Assembly (NCBI RefSeq): GCF_900105865.1
Contig: NZ_LT629804.1
Span: 1,054,001-1,118,000 of the forward strand
Origin: Arcanobacterium phocae
GTDB taxonomy: Bacteria > Actinomycetota > Actinomycetes > Actinomycetales > Actinomycetaceae
Direction: 5' to 3'
Length of the DNA stretch: 64,000 bases
The notes beneath the pieces were generated by a model. It did not search any database. It was given only the letters and a program-made list of their open reading frames with translations, and was not told the origin of the DNA. This document shows, one piece after another, positions 33,889 through 43,559 of the stretch. A program made the position numbers and the translations under genes. The stretch's first letter is position 1, and the number at the start of each line of letters is the position of its first letter.

Positions 33889-34553
33889 GTCTGTCTGTTT
33901 TTATTGTTGATGATCACAGCCTAGTTCGTGCCGGAGTGCGAGCACAACTGGAACAGTTTTCCCAAATCGAATATGTCGGTGAAGCAGATTCGGTTGATAG
34001 TGCCGTAACATTATTAGCTGGTATGGCAGGTGAGTCCGTTCCCGACGTCGTGTTGTTGGACGTTCATCTGCCCGGCGGGCATGGTGGTGGTGGAGCTGAG
34101 GTCGCTCGGCGCGTTTTGCAAGCTGGGGTAGCTACTCGGTTTCTGGCGTTGTCGGTTTCTGACGCGGCGGAGGACGTTGTGGCTGTTATTCGTGCTGGCG
34201 CTCGCGGCTACGTGACGAAGGCCGTCAGTGCAGAAGAACTCGTGGAAGCAATAACGCGGGTAGCGGCTGGCGATGCTGCATTCTCCCCGCGGCTAGCAGG
34301 TTTCGTTCTCGATGCCTTTGGCGCGCAAGCAGCAGATGTAGCCGAACGTAACGAAGAATTAGATCGACTTTCACAACGTGAGCAAGAAGTCATGCGGTTA
34401 ATCGCTCGTGGCTATACCTATCGGGAGACCGCCGCCGAATTATTCATCTCTATCAAAACCGTGGAAACTCACGTCTCGGCAGTGCTACGCAAACTTCAGC
34501 TGTCAAACCGTTATGAACTATCTCGATGGGCGGCGGCTCGGGGGATCGACTAA
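33885..34553 (+). CDS. NarL/LuxR-family response regulator
   Basis: A 222-residue regulator. The receiver domain opens VFIVDDHSLVRAGVRAQL and has the phospho-acceptor in VVLLDVHLPGGHG, the Thr/Ser and Lys positions in ALSVSD and GYVTKAVS. The C-terminal LuxR helix-turn-helix reads LSQREQEVMRLIARGYTYRE, followed by TAAELFISIKTVETHVS. It is translationally coupled to the kinase. The likely targets are the divergent PspC operon and itself. Confidence 0.93.
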   Translation: MSLSVFIVDDHSLVRAGVRAQLEQFSQIEYVGEADSVDSAVTLLAGMAGESVPDVVLLDVHLPGGHGGGGAEVARRVLQAGVATRFLALSVSDAAEDVVAVIRAGARGYVTKAVSAEELVEAITRVAAGDAAFSPRLAGFVLDAFGAQAADVAERNEELDRLSQREQEVMRLIARGYTYRETAAELFISIKTVETHVSAVLRKLQLSNRYELSRWAAARGID

Positions 34554-34692
34554 TAGTTTCACTCTAGGAGTGTTTATAATGGTACTTTGGTACTGAAATG
34601 TGTTGAAAGCAACATTCTAGATCCACGATTTCCTTATTAAGCCTATTTATTATTTTATATAGAAATAGTCGCGAAAGTGTAGAGGTGATGTT

Positions 34693-36201
34693 ATGGAAAG
34701 CTCAGTAAAAGATGGGGAAGTCACGTCAAAAAGCGTAGGGTATTTTGATCTAACTAGGAAAAAGAATGCGAAACGCGAGAAAGGGGCTGCTTCTGAAAAA
34801 GAACAACCATGGTGGCGGTACCTTCTTATCGATTTTGGGTTTGCAGCTATCTCTTCTTTCTCTTTTCTGCTGCCACTGCTGTTAGCGTATTTCAATTTTA
34901 TTCCTAAAACTGGAGTAGCTTCTCCTGCTAAATTATTACACAATATTAATACTTACTTCTTAGATGAAGGGAACTGTGGTTCCTTCAGTACAAATATTCC
35001 CTTATTTTTCAATGTTTTAGCGGCGGTGGGGGTTGCGGCAACAGTTGCATTGTCGAACGCTAGTGAGAGAATAGAACTGATCGTAAATAACAATAGTATT
35101 CAGAAATCCAGTAGCGAAAGTGATGTAAAAGGTAAAATTTCTAATCTAAAATATTACCAAGCCCTGCAACTATTCTTATTCTTATTTCGTGTTATTATTC
35201 TATTCTCGCTAGCTGTTCTTTGTATTCGAGGACAATACGCTCTTATAATCGGGGTTTCATTATTTTATGCTTTTATCTTTATTCAGTCCCGAATGGTTGG
35301 CCGATATATTGTTAGTTTACCAAGGCCCTTGTATGAAGCTAAAGTTTGGGAACGTGCGCAGAAGAGCGTGGCTCTTGCCTGTGGTAACAATACAGAAAGC
35401 CGAAAAGCTAGAAGAAAATATGAAATCTTGCGGTGGATTCAGCGCTCTTTAACTATTTTATTTTCGATTCTTATACCGGTCTTATTGTGGAAGGGTGGAG
35501 GAGGGACTCTTGCAGTATCAGTAGGAGTTGGGTTTCTATTGATCGATTTCTTTCTGCACTATTTCAGACGTGACTCGATTCCTGCGATGGGAAATAGAGC
35601 CGATAGTTTGATGACTATTATTCTGTTTAGTAGTGCTGCTAATATTAGTATAGTACTTGTCTCCTTGAGCGCGATACGGTATATTTCCTTAAGTACTTTT
35701 CTTAGTATATTGCTATATATAATTATGATTGTGTGTCCAGTTTCGATTGCAGCCATTGATATCACGTTGGCATGGCAGGCTGAACGTGGTAAGAATTATT
35801 CTTACTATCTTGGAAAAGCTCTAATCGAAGTGCACAAGGCGCAGGTTGAGCGGAGAAACACACGACAAAACTCAGAACGACGGGGATGGTACAAAAGGTT
35901 AAGCTCTCCCCGACCGACGGTGTATAAGATTGATAATCCAGAGGGATATTTTCCGTTAGAAGAATCTATAGACAAGAAGACAAAGAAAACGTCTTATACT
36001 CTCCCCGTTATGAAAACTTATGAATCTAAACAGTTTCCCGGCTACTTTGTTCTAAATGTATGGGATTATTTTTGGACTGAGGGGAAAAAGGGAATATGCG
36101 AAGAGCTTTGTCATAGAGCTAGTTTGAAACTCAGTTGGCTACGACGAAAAATCAACTGTCTTACAAGAAACGAGAACTCATCGCAGTCTCTTGTAGACTA
36201 A
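34693..36201 (+). CDS. AT-rich orphan polytopic membrane protein
   Basis: A 502-residue membrane protein not recognised as any family. After a charged N-terminus (~1-40) there are about eight hydrophobic spans, among them AAISSFSFLLPLLLAYFNFI, FNVLAAVGVAATVAL, LFLFLFRVIILFSLAVL, ILFSILIPVLLW, and LSTFLSILLYIIMIVCPVSI. Charged cytoplasmic loops (~200-240) and a basic C-terminal domain (~390-502, with a WDYFWTEGKKGICEELCHRA segment) follow. Codon use is strikingly AT-rich and unlike every neighbour (frequent AAA, ATA, TTA, AGA), which points to recent transfer. AGAGGTGAT stands before the ATG. It lies between the response regulator and the acetyltransferase, 4 bases before the latter. Confidence 0.75.
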   Translation: MESSVKDGEVTSKSVGYFDLTRKKNAKREKGAASEKEQPWWRYLLIDFGFAAISSFSFLLPLLLAYFNFIPKTGVASPAKLLHNINTYFLDEGNCGSFSTNIPLFFNVLAAVGVAATVALSNASERIELIVNNNSIQKSSSESDVKGKISNLKYYQALQLFLFLFRVIILFSLAVLCIRGQYALIIGVSLFYAFIFIQSRMVGRYIVSLPRPLYEAKVWERAQKSVALACGNNTESRKARRKYEILRWIQRSLTILFSILIPVLLWKGGGGTLAVSVGVGFLLIDFFLHYFRRDSIPAMGNRADSLMTIILFSSAANISIVLVSLSAIRYISLSTFLSILLYIIMIVCPVSIAAIDITLAWQAERGKNYSYYLGKALIEVHKAQVERRNTRQNSERRGWYKRLSSPRPTVYKIDNPEGYFPLEESIDKKTKKTSYTLPVMKTYESKQFPGYFVLNVWDYFWTEGKKGICEELCHRASLKLSWLRRKINCLTRNENSSQSLVD

Positions 36202-36205
36202 AACA

Positions 36206-36817
36206 ATGACACGCGACGAAGAACTGTACCAGCGTATGCTTAACGGTGAACTGTACAAGCCAGAGGGTACACAATTTCAAGAGATCCACAGTCATGCGAT
36301 GGTCTGCCAAGACGAGTTTAATGCGTTGCCGTCGGCCGATTGGGATGCACACTATGCAGTGCTCACGCGGTGGCTTGGCCGTGTCGGTGACGGTGTTATT
36401 GTGCGGGCGCCGTTGCGTGTTGACTATGGAAAACACGTGACGATTGGTGATGGCACGTTCGTCAATTATGACTGTATTTTTCTCGACGTCGCCCCGATTG
36501 CTATTGGCAAGAACTGCCAGATCGCGCCACGCGTTCAGCTGCTAACTGCGTGGCACCCACTTGAACCTACCTTGCGTAGTGAAGGCTGGGAGGGTGGTAG
36601 CCCTATCGTCGTCGGAAACAATGTTTGGCTGGGTGCTGGAGTGATGGTTCTTCCCGGCGTCAGTATCGGAGATAATAGTGTCATCGGTGCCGGATCGGTT
36701 GTCACTAGGGATATTCCGGCCAACACAGTAGCGGTTGGTAGCCCCGCCCACGTAGTGAAAGAACTACCAACCGACGTCAGTGCAAGAGACGTGATTCCGT
36801 CACATCTGCTCGATTAA
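36206..36817 (+). CDS. Maltose/galactoside O-acetyltransferase family (left-handed β-helix)
   Basis: A 203-residue sugar acetyltransferase of the Maa/LacA/NodL type that moves acetyl from acetyl-CoA to a sugar hydroxyl. An N-terminal Mac domain (MTRDEELYQRMLNGELYKPE) is followed by hexapeptide repeats (VTIGDGTFVNYDCIFLDV, IAIGKNCQIAP, IVVGNNVWLGAGVMVLPGVS, IGDNSVIGAGSVVTRDIPA). The catalytic His lies in LLTAWHPLEP. The last residues have VAVGSPAHVVKEL, as in the family. Its actual sugar is not determined. It ends 13 bases from the convergent purU. Confidence 0.9.
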   Translation: MTRDEELYQRMLNGELYKPEGTQFQEIHSHAMVCQDEFNALPSADWDAHYAVLTRWLGRVGDGVIVRAPLRVDYGKHVTIGDGTFVNYDCIFLDVAPIAIGKNCQIAPRVQLLTAWHPLEPTLRSEGWEGGSPIVVGNNVWLGAGVMVLPGVSIGDNSVIGAGSVVTRDIPANTVAVGSPAHVVKELPTDVSARDVIPSHLLD

Positions 36818-36830
36818 CAGCCATAACGCG

Positions 36831-37691
36831 TTATCCAAATACGACTGTGCGTAGCCCCTGATGAAGCACGCGATGTTCGGCATGCCAGCGTACTGCTCGG
36901 GACAGAACCTGACGTTCCACTTCGGCTCCCATAGCCTGCAATTCATGAACATCGTGGGCATGCGAAACACGCACCACATCCTGCTCAATAATTGGGCCTT
37001 CGTCAAGGTCTGCCGTTACATAGTGCGCGGTAGCGCCGATGAGCTTAACGCCACGTGCGTGTGCCTGGGCATATGGCCGAGCGCCTTTAAAAGAAGGCAA
37101 GAACGAATGATGGATATTAATGATCCGGCCAGATAAGGTGCGGCAGATATCATCGGATAAAATTTGCATGTATCGTGCCAGTACAACAAGTTCGGCGTCG
37201 TAATCGTCAACCAGTTTGAGCAACTCAGCTTCTGCCTGTGCTTTTGTATCTTTGGTAACAGGAATGTGTATGAATGGAACGCCATAAAATTCAGCGAGAG
37301 GACGTAATGTCTCGTGATTGGAGACGACGGCGGCGACGTCGATCGGGATCCGGCCTTCTCGTTGTTTGGCGAGCAAATCACTCAAACAGTGTGGATCTTT
37401 AGAACACATAATGATGGTTCGCATGGGGCTTGCGTCAGATATGGTGTAGTCCATATCAAAACGGGCTGCTAATGCGGCGAATGCGGCGTCGATTGTGGAA
37501 CGACCACCGGGAACATCTGCTTGAAGACGGATATAAAAACGGTTTTGGCTTGCGTCTCGATATTGCTGTGACTGTGTGACATTCGCGCCGACTTGAGTCA
37601 ATAGACCAGTTACTGCATAAACGATGCCTGGTTGATCTGGGCATGACAATGTGAATACGAGTGAATGAGACGTAAGTGTTGAATTTTCCAT
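36831..37691 (-). CDS. purU: Formyltetrahydrofolate deformylase
   Basis: A 286-residue enzyme that hydrolyses 10-formyl-THF to THF and formate, balancing the one-carbon pool. An N-terminal ACT domain (FTLSCPDQPGIVYAVTGLL) is followed by the formyltransferase-like catalytic domain: INIHHSFLPSFKGARPY carries the Asn/His pair, and TADLDEGPIIEQDV the aspartate. The length matches PurU (about 280-290). It is divergent from glyA and folD, which produce and interconvert the same folates. Confidence 0.95.
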   Translation of the reverse strand: MENSTLTSHSLVFTLSCPDQPGIVYAVTGLLTQVGANVTQSQQYRDASQNRFYIRLQADVPGGRSTIDAAFAALAARFDMDYTISDASPMRTIIMCSKDPHCLSDLLAKQREGRIPIDVAAVVSNHETLRPLAEFYGVPFIHIPVTKDTKAQAEAELLKLVDDYDAELVVLARYMQILSDDICRTLSGRIINIHHSFLPSFKGARPYAQAHARGVKLIGATAHYVTADLDEGPIIEQDVVRVSHAHDVHELQAMGAEVERQVLSRAVRWHAEHRVLHQGLRTVVFG

Positions 37692-37761
37692 AAGAACATT
37701 TTAATCGTTTTGGTCACGAGGTGGGAATGGGCGTCCTAGAATGCAGACGATTTCAAAAAGT

Positions 37762-37782
37762 GTGGGAGGGTGAGCGTAGAAT
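37762..37782 (+). promoter_or_regulatory. glyA promoter with GTGGGAG-N8-TANNNT element
   Basis: GTGGGAG (37762-37768), 8 bases, then TAGAAT (37777-37782); the transcript would start near 37789, about 34 bases before the GTG start. A similar pair, GTGGGAA (37721-37727) and TAGAAT (37737-37742), lies just upstream with 9 bases between. Confidence 0.5.
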
Positions 37783-37822
37783 GAAATCGTATTGTTTTTG
37801 AAAGTCCCCAAGGAGGCTGGAA

Positions 37823-39106
37823 GTGACAGATTCTTTCAATCTTTCGCTTGCTGAATTAGATCCTGAGATTGCTCAGGTTTTAGATGATGAGCTGGGTCGC
37901 CAACGTGCTACGTTGGAAATGATTGCATCGGAGAATTTTGTGCCGCGGGCTATACTTCAAGCCCAAGGCTCAGTTTTGACGAATAAGTATGCGGAAGGCT
38001 ATCCCGGTCGTCGCTATTACGGCGGTTGTGAGTTTGTCGACGTCGCGGAAAATCTGGCGATTGAGCGGGCTAAGTCCTTGTTCGGCGCGGCTTACGCCAA
38101 CGTTCAACCCCATGCCGGAGCGCAGGCCAACGCAGCTATTTATCATGCGTTGTTGAACCATGGCGACACCATTATGGGATTGTCATTGGCACACGGGGGT
38201 CACTTGACTCATGGTATGAAGATTAACTTTTCTGGGAAGAACTTCAACGTTGTCTCTTATGGTGTAGATCCAGAAACATACCTGATTGATATGGATGAGG
38301 TTCGTCGGCTCGCCCGTGAACACAAGCCGAAGATGATTATTGCTGGTTGGTCGGCTTACTCACGCCATGTAGATTTTGCTGCATTCCGCGAGATTGCCGA
38401 TGAGGTTGGCGCATACCTGTGGGTAGATATGGCGCATTTCGCCGGTTTGGTTGCGGCTGGATTGCATCCAAGCCCAGTTCCGTATGCTGACGTGGTGACG
38501 ACGACGATCCACAAGACCATTGGTGGGCCGCGCTCAGGTATGATTCTTTCCCGTGATGAATCACTAGGCAAGAAACTTAATTCGGCGGTATTCCCTGGGC
38601 AACAGGGTGGTCCGCTGATGCACGTGATCGCCGCAAAGGCGATTGCGCTGAAGATTGCAGCAACTGCAGAGTTCAAGGACCGGCAAGAGCGTACATTGCG
38701 TGGTGCAAAGATTCTGGCGCAACGGCTCATCCAGCCAGATGTTACTGCTAAGGGAGTATCAGTTTTAACAGGTGGTACTGATGTCCATTTGGTGCTGGTA
38801 GACCTGCGTAACCATGAGCTCAACGGGCAAGAAGCTGAGGATTTGTTGCATGAGATTGGTATTACGGTCAACCGTAATGCTATTCCATTCGATCCACGTC
38901 CACCGGCTGTCACATCTGGTTTACGAATTGGTACGCCGGCGTTGGCTACCCGCGGTTTTGGCGATGAAGAGTTTGCTGAAGTCGCTGATATTATTGCTGT
39001 TGCCTTGCGCGATGGGCGCAACGCAGACGTCGCTAATTTGCGAGATCGGGTCAGTGCTTTGACCGATCGCTTCCCGTTGTATCCAGACTTGGATCAGACT
39101 CACTGA
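37823..39106 (+). CDS. glyA: Serine hydroxymethyltransferase
   Basis: A 427-residue PLP enzyme that converts serine and THF to glycine and 5,10-methylene-THF. Motifs: [40 protein letters not shown], and the PLP lysine in [16 protein letters not shown] (Lys231). The C-terminus has [14 protein letters not shown]. The start is GTG at 37823 with AAGGAGG (37810-37816) 6 bases before. It is followed after 13 bases by folD, which takes its product, so the two form an operon. Confidence 0.97.
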   Translation: MTDSFNLSLAELDPEIAQVLDDELGRQRATLEMIASENFVPRAILQAQGSVLTNKYAEGYPGRRYYGGCEFVDVAENLAIERAKSLFGAAYANVQPHAGAQANAAIYHALLNHGDTIMGLSLAHGGHLTHGMKINFSGKNFNVVSYGVDPETYLIDMDEVRRLAREHKPKMIIAGWSAYSRHVDFAAFREIADEVGAYLWVDMAHFAGLVAAGLHPSPVPYADVVTTTIHKTIGGPRSGMILSRDESLGKKLNSAVFPGQQGGPLMHVIAAKAIALKIAATAEFKDRQERTLRGAKILAQRLIQPDVTAKGVSVLTGGTDVHLVLVDLRNHELNGQEAEDLLHEIGITVNRNAIPFDPRPPAVTSGLRIGTPALATRGFGDEEFAEVADIIAVALRDGRNADVANLRDRVSALTDRFPLYPDLDQTH

Positions 39107-39119
39107 GAGGAACACGCAC

Positions 39120-39980
39120 ATGACAATTCCGGTAAAAATGGATGGTCGAGCGACACTTGCACAGATCAAGACGGAGCTGAAAGAAAAGATTGCACACCTG
39201 GATCGCGCTCCTGGATTAGCGACTGTTTTGGTCGGTCAGGATCCAGGATCGATGATGTATGTGAACATGAAGCATCGTGACTGCGCTGAAGTGGGTATCG
39301 AATCAATCCGTATTGATATGCCGGAAGAGTCAACTACTGCGGAAGTTTTGGCACAGGTGCGGAAGTTGAATGAGGATCCAGCATGTAGCGGATTTATTGT
39401 TCAGCTTCCGTTGCCGCGCCATATTGATACCCAAGCTGTATTGGAGGCAATCGAGCCGACTAAGGACATTGACGGATTACACCCAGTCAATATTGGGCGA
39501 CTAGCAAACGGAATTCCCGCGCCTATCGCGTGTACCCCAATGGGAATCGTGGAATTAGGCCGCCGGTACGGTGTTGAGTGGTCCGGTGCCAATGTCTGTA
39601 TTGTTGGACGTGGCACAACGGTGGGTAAGCCACTGGCTATTTTGCTCACGTCACGCAGTATCAACGCGACTGTAGACGCTTGCCACTCGGCTACCAAAGA
39701 TCTGGCAGAGCATACTCGGCGTGCTGACGTAATCATTGCAGCAGCTGGAGTAGCGCATATGATCACCCCAGAGATGGTTCGTCCAGGTGCGGCGGTGTTC
39801 GACGTCGGTGTATCGCGGGTGACGGATCCAGAAACTGGAAAGTCGCGGATGATGGGGGACGTCGATCCAGCAGTTTTCGAGCATGCCGGCTGGTATTCGC
39901 CTAATCCGGGCGGTGTTGGTCCGATGACTCGCGCTATGCTCTTGTCGAACGTTGTGAAAGCAGGCGCGAAAAATTCCTGA
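39120..39980 (+). CDS. folD: Methylene-THF dehydrogenase / cyclohydrolase
   Basis: A 286-residue bifunctional enzyme that takes 5,10-methylene-THF to 10-formyl-THF. The substrate-site YVNMK motif carries the catalytic lysine, followed by [29 protein letters not shown] and [11 protein letters not shown]. The NADP-binding loop is [18 protein letters not shown], and the end has [25 protein letters not shown] stands before the ATG. It is coupled with glyA; its product is the substrate of PurU nearby. Confidence 0.96.
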   Translation: MTIPVKMDGRATLAQIKTELKEKIAHLDRAPGLATVLVGQDPGSMMYVNMKHRDCAEVGIESIRIDMPEESTTAEVLAQVRKLNEDPACSGFIVQLPLPRHIDTQAVLEAIEPTKDIDGLHPVNIGRLANGIPAPIACTPMGIVELGRRYGVEWSGANVCIVGRGTTVGKPLAILLTSRSINATVDACHSATKDLAEHTRRADVIIAAAGVAHMITPEMVRPGAAVFDVGVSRVTDPETGKSRMMGDVDPAVFEHAGWYSPNPGGVGPMTRAMLLSNVVKAGAKNS

Positions 39981-39993
39981 CTTTCCCCGTAAA

Positions 39994-40013
39994 ATTAATC
40001 ATGACTGATTAAT
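39994..40013 (+). promoter_or_regulatory. Inverted repeat that may hide the xthA ribosome site
   Basis: ATTAATCA (39994-40001) and TGATTAAT (40006-40013) pair around TGAC. An outer helix is possible between TTCCCC (39983-39988) and the GGGGA (40019-40023) of the xthA ribosome site, which would sequester it in the transcript. Confidence 0.45.
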
Positions 40014-40026
40014 TGGAAGGGGAGTC

Positions 40027-40899
40027 ATGCTCATAGCAACCTGTAACGTCAACGGTATTCGTGCCGCGGTGCGCAAAGGAATACAAGAGTGGATCACAAC
40101 AACTGCGCCTGATGTGTTGTTGTTACAGGAGGTTCGAGCTCCCGAAGAACTTGTTCCGAGCCTCGTTGGCGAAAACTATCGCGTGTACCAACAGGCGTGC
40201 GATATTAAAGGACGCGCTGGGGTAGCAGTTGCTGTTAAAAATGGCTATGCGGTTAGCCGGGTGAGTATTGGTTTGGGTGCTGACCTGCCAGAGTCAGACC
40301 CGGGAGCTGACGCGCGTACATTCTGGGATCGCCCGGCAGAACCTGGAGTAGATACTGGCCGTTGGGTCGAGGTCGATATTCCACAACTGGGCACCACATT
40401 CGTGTCTGCCTATTTGCATTCTGGCACCGCAACAGACGAAGCCAAGATGGCGGCTAAATACTCCCATTTAGATCGGGTTTCTACACGACTTGTTCAGCTT
40501 CAACAGAACCGTCCCGCAGATGTTCCCCACGTCTTAGTAACAGGTGATTTCAACATTGTTCATACCGAACTAGATATTACGAATTGGCGGTCGAATCATA
40601 ATAAAACGTCGGGCGTACTCGACCCAGAAATCGCTTATTTGGATAAGTGGATGAATGAGTTCGGCTATGTTGATGTGCAGCGTTCTCTTATCGGTGATGA
40701 GCAGGCCGAATATACCTGGTGGTCGCAGCGTGGCAAAGCGTTTGATAATAATGTCGGCTGGCGTATTGATTACCATTTGGCGTCTGCGCAGTTAGCATCT
40801 GTTGCACAATCTGTACGGATTGACCGTGCGTCGTCGTATGATCAGCGTTGGTCTGATCATGCGCCGTTGCTCATCGACTACGAGGTGAATAACGCATGA
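40027..40899 (+). CDS. xthA: Exodeoxyribonuclease III
   Basis: A 290-residue AP endonuclease/3' exonuclease for base-excision repair. Motifs of the EEP fold: TCNVNGIRAAVRKG, DVLLLQEVRAPEE (Glu), the GDFNIVHTELDI loop (Asp/Asn) and YTWWSQRG ... WRIDYHLAS, with the final WSDHAPLLIDY supplying the catalytic Asp-His. GGAAGGGGA precedes the ATG. The stop overlaps the next start by 4 bases (ATGA). Confidence 0.95.
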   Translation: MLIATCNVNGIRAAVRKGIQEWITTTAPDVLLLQEVRAPEELVPSLVGENYRVYQQACDIKGRAGVAVAVKNGYAVSRVSIGLGADLPESDPGADARTFWDRPAEPGVDTGRWVEVDIPQLGTTFVSAYLHSGTATDEAKMAAKYSHLDRVSTRLVQLQQNRPADVPHVLVTGDFNIVHTELDITNWRSNHNKTSGVLDPEIAYLDKWMNEFGYVDVQRSLIGDEQAEYTWWSQRGKAFDNNVGWRIDYHLASAQLASVAQSVRIDRASSYDQRWSDHAPLLIDYEVNNA

Positions 40900-42170
40900 G
40901 CTCTCTCGAAGTTAGCCCAAAGCCAGGTCTTATGGATCGACTTAATAAAGTTATTGAATGGGTATTTGAGCTGCGACTAGTCCGCGCCTACGGTCGCTAT
41001 AGTTGGGCCCGCGGATACTTGTTGTCAGGCGGGATTGCCTATGCGGCTTTATTCGCCATTGCCGGTGCTTTGACCATTGCGTTTACCGTATTCTTTTATA
41101 CGCTGGGTGGTAATGAGCAACTCCAACAGACCCTTTTTGATACGGTAAATGCGTCGCTTCCTGGAATTTTGGATGTGGATGGGAGCGGATCAGGTCTGTT
41201 AGATCCGGAAGATCTCATCATTGATAATCCGGTTAATTGGGCTTCAGCTATTTCGCTACTTGTGCTGTTATGGTCAGCAGCTTCGTTAATGACTGCATTG
41301 CGGATCGCTATTTTAGGAATGTTTGGGATTACCTACTTGCCGCGTCCCTTTGTGAAAGCAAAACTGCTTGATCTGTCAGGTTTTTTGATGATCGGGATCG
41401 GCGCGCTTGCAACAGTTGCATTGGTTACGGTATCTACTCAGTTCTCTACTACTGTGCTCGACTGGCTTGGAATACCAGGATCGGTTGGTTCATACCTTAT
41501 CCAAGGTGGAACGTTTGTTATTGCGTTGCTTGTTGACACAGTAATTTTCATGTTTTTGTTCAGCGTGATGTCGGGTGCTCATCCGCCGTTGAAAGATCTT
41601 ATTAAAGGATCGTTAGTGGCTGGGCTTGCGTCGTCAATATTGCGCTTATTGGGAACGACGGTGGTCTCGTCAGTTTCCGAGAATGCATTGCTCGCGCCGT
41701 TCGCGGCTATCGTAACGCTCCTCGTCTGGGTTAATTTATTGGCTCAGGTGACGTTGGTGGCAGCTGCTTTTGTAGCTAATCCGCCCGCTCCTGGTGAACC
41801 AACTAAGTCGCAACTTGAGCATGCTGAGGAGTACCCAAATTATGTGACACAAACCGTCGAGAAAACTTTGGACTGGAATTACGATCCGATGACGGGCGTG
41901 ATTGCGCCGCGTCCGGTCGATGAAACAGATGAACAGGTTGCGCCACCGTGGACTGGTATGCGAGCGGCATGGATGAAACGACGTATTGCCCGTGCCGAGG
42001 AAAAAGTTGTGACTGCACAGGTACACTTGGATGAAGAACGTGAAGCTTATGTGAAGGCGGCATGGCGCTCATATAAGAAGCAGTCAGTTCCGACGACTTC
42101 AGCCGAGCATGCGCGAGCCGATCCGCATGACGTTGGGCAGCGACTGGCGCAGCGCATAGATGAAGACTAA
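40896..42170 (+). CDS. YihY/BrkB family membrane protein
   Basis: A 424-residue inner-membrane protein of the YihY/virulence-factor BrkB family. The opening YGRYSWARGYLLSGGIAYAA and the helices ALFAIAGALTIAFTVFFYTL, AISLLVLLWSAASLMTALRI and the last IVTLLVWVNLLAQVTLVAAA are typical; about six helices in total. The C-terminal ~130 residues are cytoplasmic, charged and partly coiled (RIARAEEKVVTAQVHLDEER). Its function is unknown despite the family name. It is translationally coupled to xthA. Confidence 0.88.
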   Translation: MSSLEVSPKPGLMDRLNKVIEWVFELRLVRAYGRYSWARGYLLSGGIAYAALFAIAGALTIAFTVFFYTLGGNEQLQQTLFDTVNASLPGILDVDGSGSGLLDPEDLIIDNPVNWASAISLLVLLWSAASLMTALRIAILGMFGITYLPRPFVKAKLLDLSGFLMIGIGALATVALVTVSTQFSTTVLDWLGIPGSVGSYLIQGGTFVIALLVDTVIFMFLFSVMSGAHPPLKDLIKGSLVAGLASSILRLLGTTVVSSVSENALLAPFAAIVTLLVWVNLLAQVTLVAAAFVANPPAPGEPTKSQLEHAEEYPNYVTQTVEKTLDWNYDPMTGVIAPRPVDETDEQVAPPWTGMRAAWMKRRIARAEEKVVTAQVHLDEEREAYVKAAWRSYKKQSVPTTSAEHARADPHDVGQRLAQRIDED

Positions 42171-42184
42171 GACGTGGTGAGAAG

Positions 42185-43294
42185 ATGAATGAGTTACATG
42201 CGATTATTCCTGCTGGTGGCGCTGGAACCCGACTCTGGCCGATTTCGCGAGCACGTTCGCCAAAGTTTTTGAAAGATTTAACTGGGAGTGGAAAAAGTCT
42301 GCTTCAACAGACTGTAGCCAGGTTATCGCCGTTGGCGAATAGCAACATCATGATTGTCACTGGCGGAGCCCATATGCCGGCGGTGGTACGGCAACTGCCA
42401 GAATTAGCTGACGAGCAGTTTATTGCAGAACCTTCGCCCCGGGATTCGATGGCGGCTATTGGTCTCGCGGCAGCGATTATTCGGCAACGGCATGGAAATG
42501 TGATCGTGGGTTCGTTTGCTGCTGACCATCTGATTGCTGAACCGGAGGCATTCGAAACAGCTGTTTGGACAGCTATGGATGCGGCGACGCGCGGTTACGT
42601 TGTAACAATTGGGATTACCCCTGATTCCCCGGCAACAGGTTTTGGGTATATTCGCGCTGCCAATCCGGTTACCGATGTTCGTGGGGCGTTTGACGTTAGT
42701 GAGTTCTTAGAAAAACCGGATGTGGACACAGCGCAGGCGTATGTTGCTAGTGGGCAGTATTTTTGGAATGCGGGTATGTTCGTTGCCCAAGCGGATGTGT
42801 TGCTCGGTGCCTTAGCTACGTATCAGCCGGAGCTACATGCCGGTATCGAAGCGATAGCGCAAGCATGGGATACTGGTAATCGTAGCCAGGTGCTAGATCA
42901 CGTGTGGCCATCGCTTACTAAGATTGCTATCGACCATGCCATTGCGGAACCACTAGCAGCCGACGGGGGAGTAGCGGTTGTTCCAGCTCAGATGGGTTGG
43001 ACTGACGTGGGTGATTTTGCTGCTGTCAGTGAGGTTTTACGACGGCGAGCGGACGATGCGTCGTCGTCGATAGTAATCCCCGGTAGCGGTGAGCAAGTCC
43101 AGCCTGTGTTCACCGTTAAAGCATCACGTGCAACAATTTTTACCCATGACCGTCCGATAGCCGTGATTGGTGTTGATGACGTCGTTGTGGTTGACACTGC
43201 AGATGCTGTTCTTGTCGTGTCGGCGCACGGAGCTCAGGATGTGAAGAACGTTGTTGATCAGATTCGCGCCGAGGGGGTCACTAGTCTTCTTTGA
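42185..43294 (+). CDS. manC: Mannose-1-phosphate guanylyltransferase
   Basis: A 369-residue nucleotidyltransferase that makes GDP-mannose from mannose-1-phosphate and GTP. The nucleotide loop IIPAGGAGTRLWPISRARSP, FLKDLTG, VGSFAADHLI, GYIRAANPV, FLEKPD and the FWNAGMFVAQAD motif are all present. GDP-mannose supplies glycans and lipoglycans of the actinobacterial envelope. It is a single-domain enzyme, without the isomerase half found in bifunctional ManC. It starts 14 bases after the YihY gene. Confidence 0.93.
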   Translation: MNELHAIIPAGGAGTRLWPISRARSPKFLKDLTGSGKSLLQQTVARLSPLANSNIMIVTGGAHMPAVVRQLPELADEQFIAEPSPRDSMAAIGLAAAIIRQRHGNVIVGSFAADHLIAEPEAFETAVWTAMDAATRGYVVTIGITPDSPATGFGYIRAANPVTDVRGAFDVSEFLEKPDVDTAQAYVASGQYFWNAGMFVAQADVLLGALATYQPELHAGIEAIAQAWDTGNRSQVLDHVWPSLTKIAIDHAIAEPLAADGGVAVVPAQMGWTDVGDFAAVSEVLRRRADDASSSIVIPGSGEQVQPVFTVKASRATIFTHDRPIAVIGVDDVVVVDTADAVLVVSAHGAQDVKNVVDQIRAEGVTSLL

Positions 43295-43559
43295 TTCTGC
43301 CGATATCGGTTTGACAGGTAAGATTGATCGTCTCATAAAATGATATGGAATATTGTCATTTAGTTCATACTGTGGAATTCATGTGCTGTAATGATGCGAT
43401 ATAAAAGGTTTTATGTAACGATTTGATTACGAAATTATCGAAAAGTGACTTGGAACATCTTTATGGGTGGCATATATATCTTTTCGAGCCTATTCTTAGT
43501 AGATGAACAGTTTTGGTCAATAGATGGACCCTTACTGAAAACTAGATCAGGAGAAACTA

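Noticed and set aside
34554..34692. Terminator or promoter after the response regulator (CACTC-TAG-GAGTG, then TATAAT)
   Set aside because: The stem is only 5 bp and the TATAAT at 34575 has no matching -35; too weak to annotate.
37692..37822. Glycine or THF riboswitch before glyA
   Set aside because: No paired domains or conserved core are visible in this short leader; the promoter element explains the region better.
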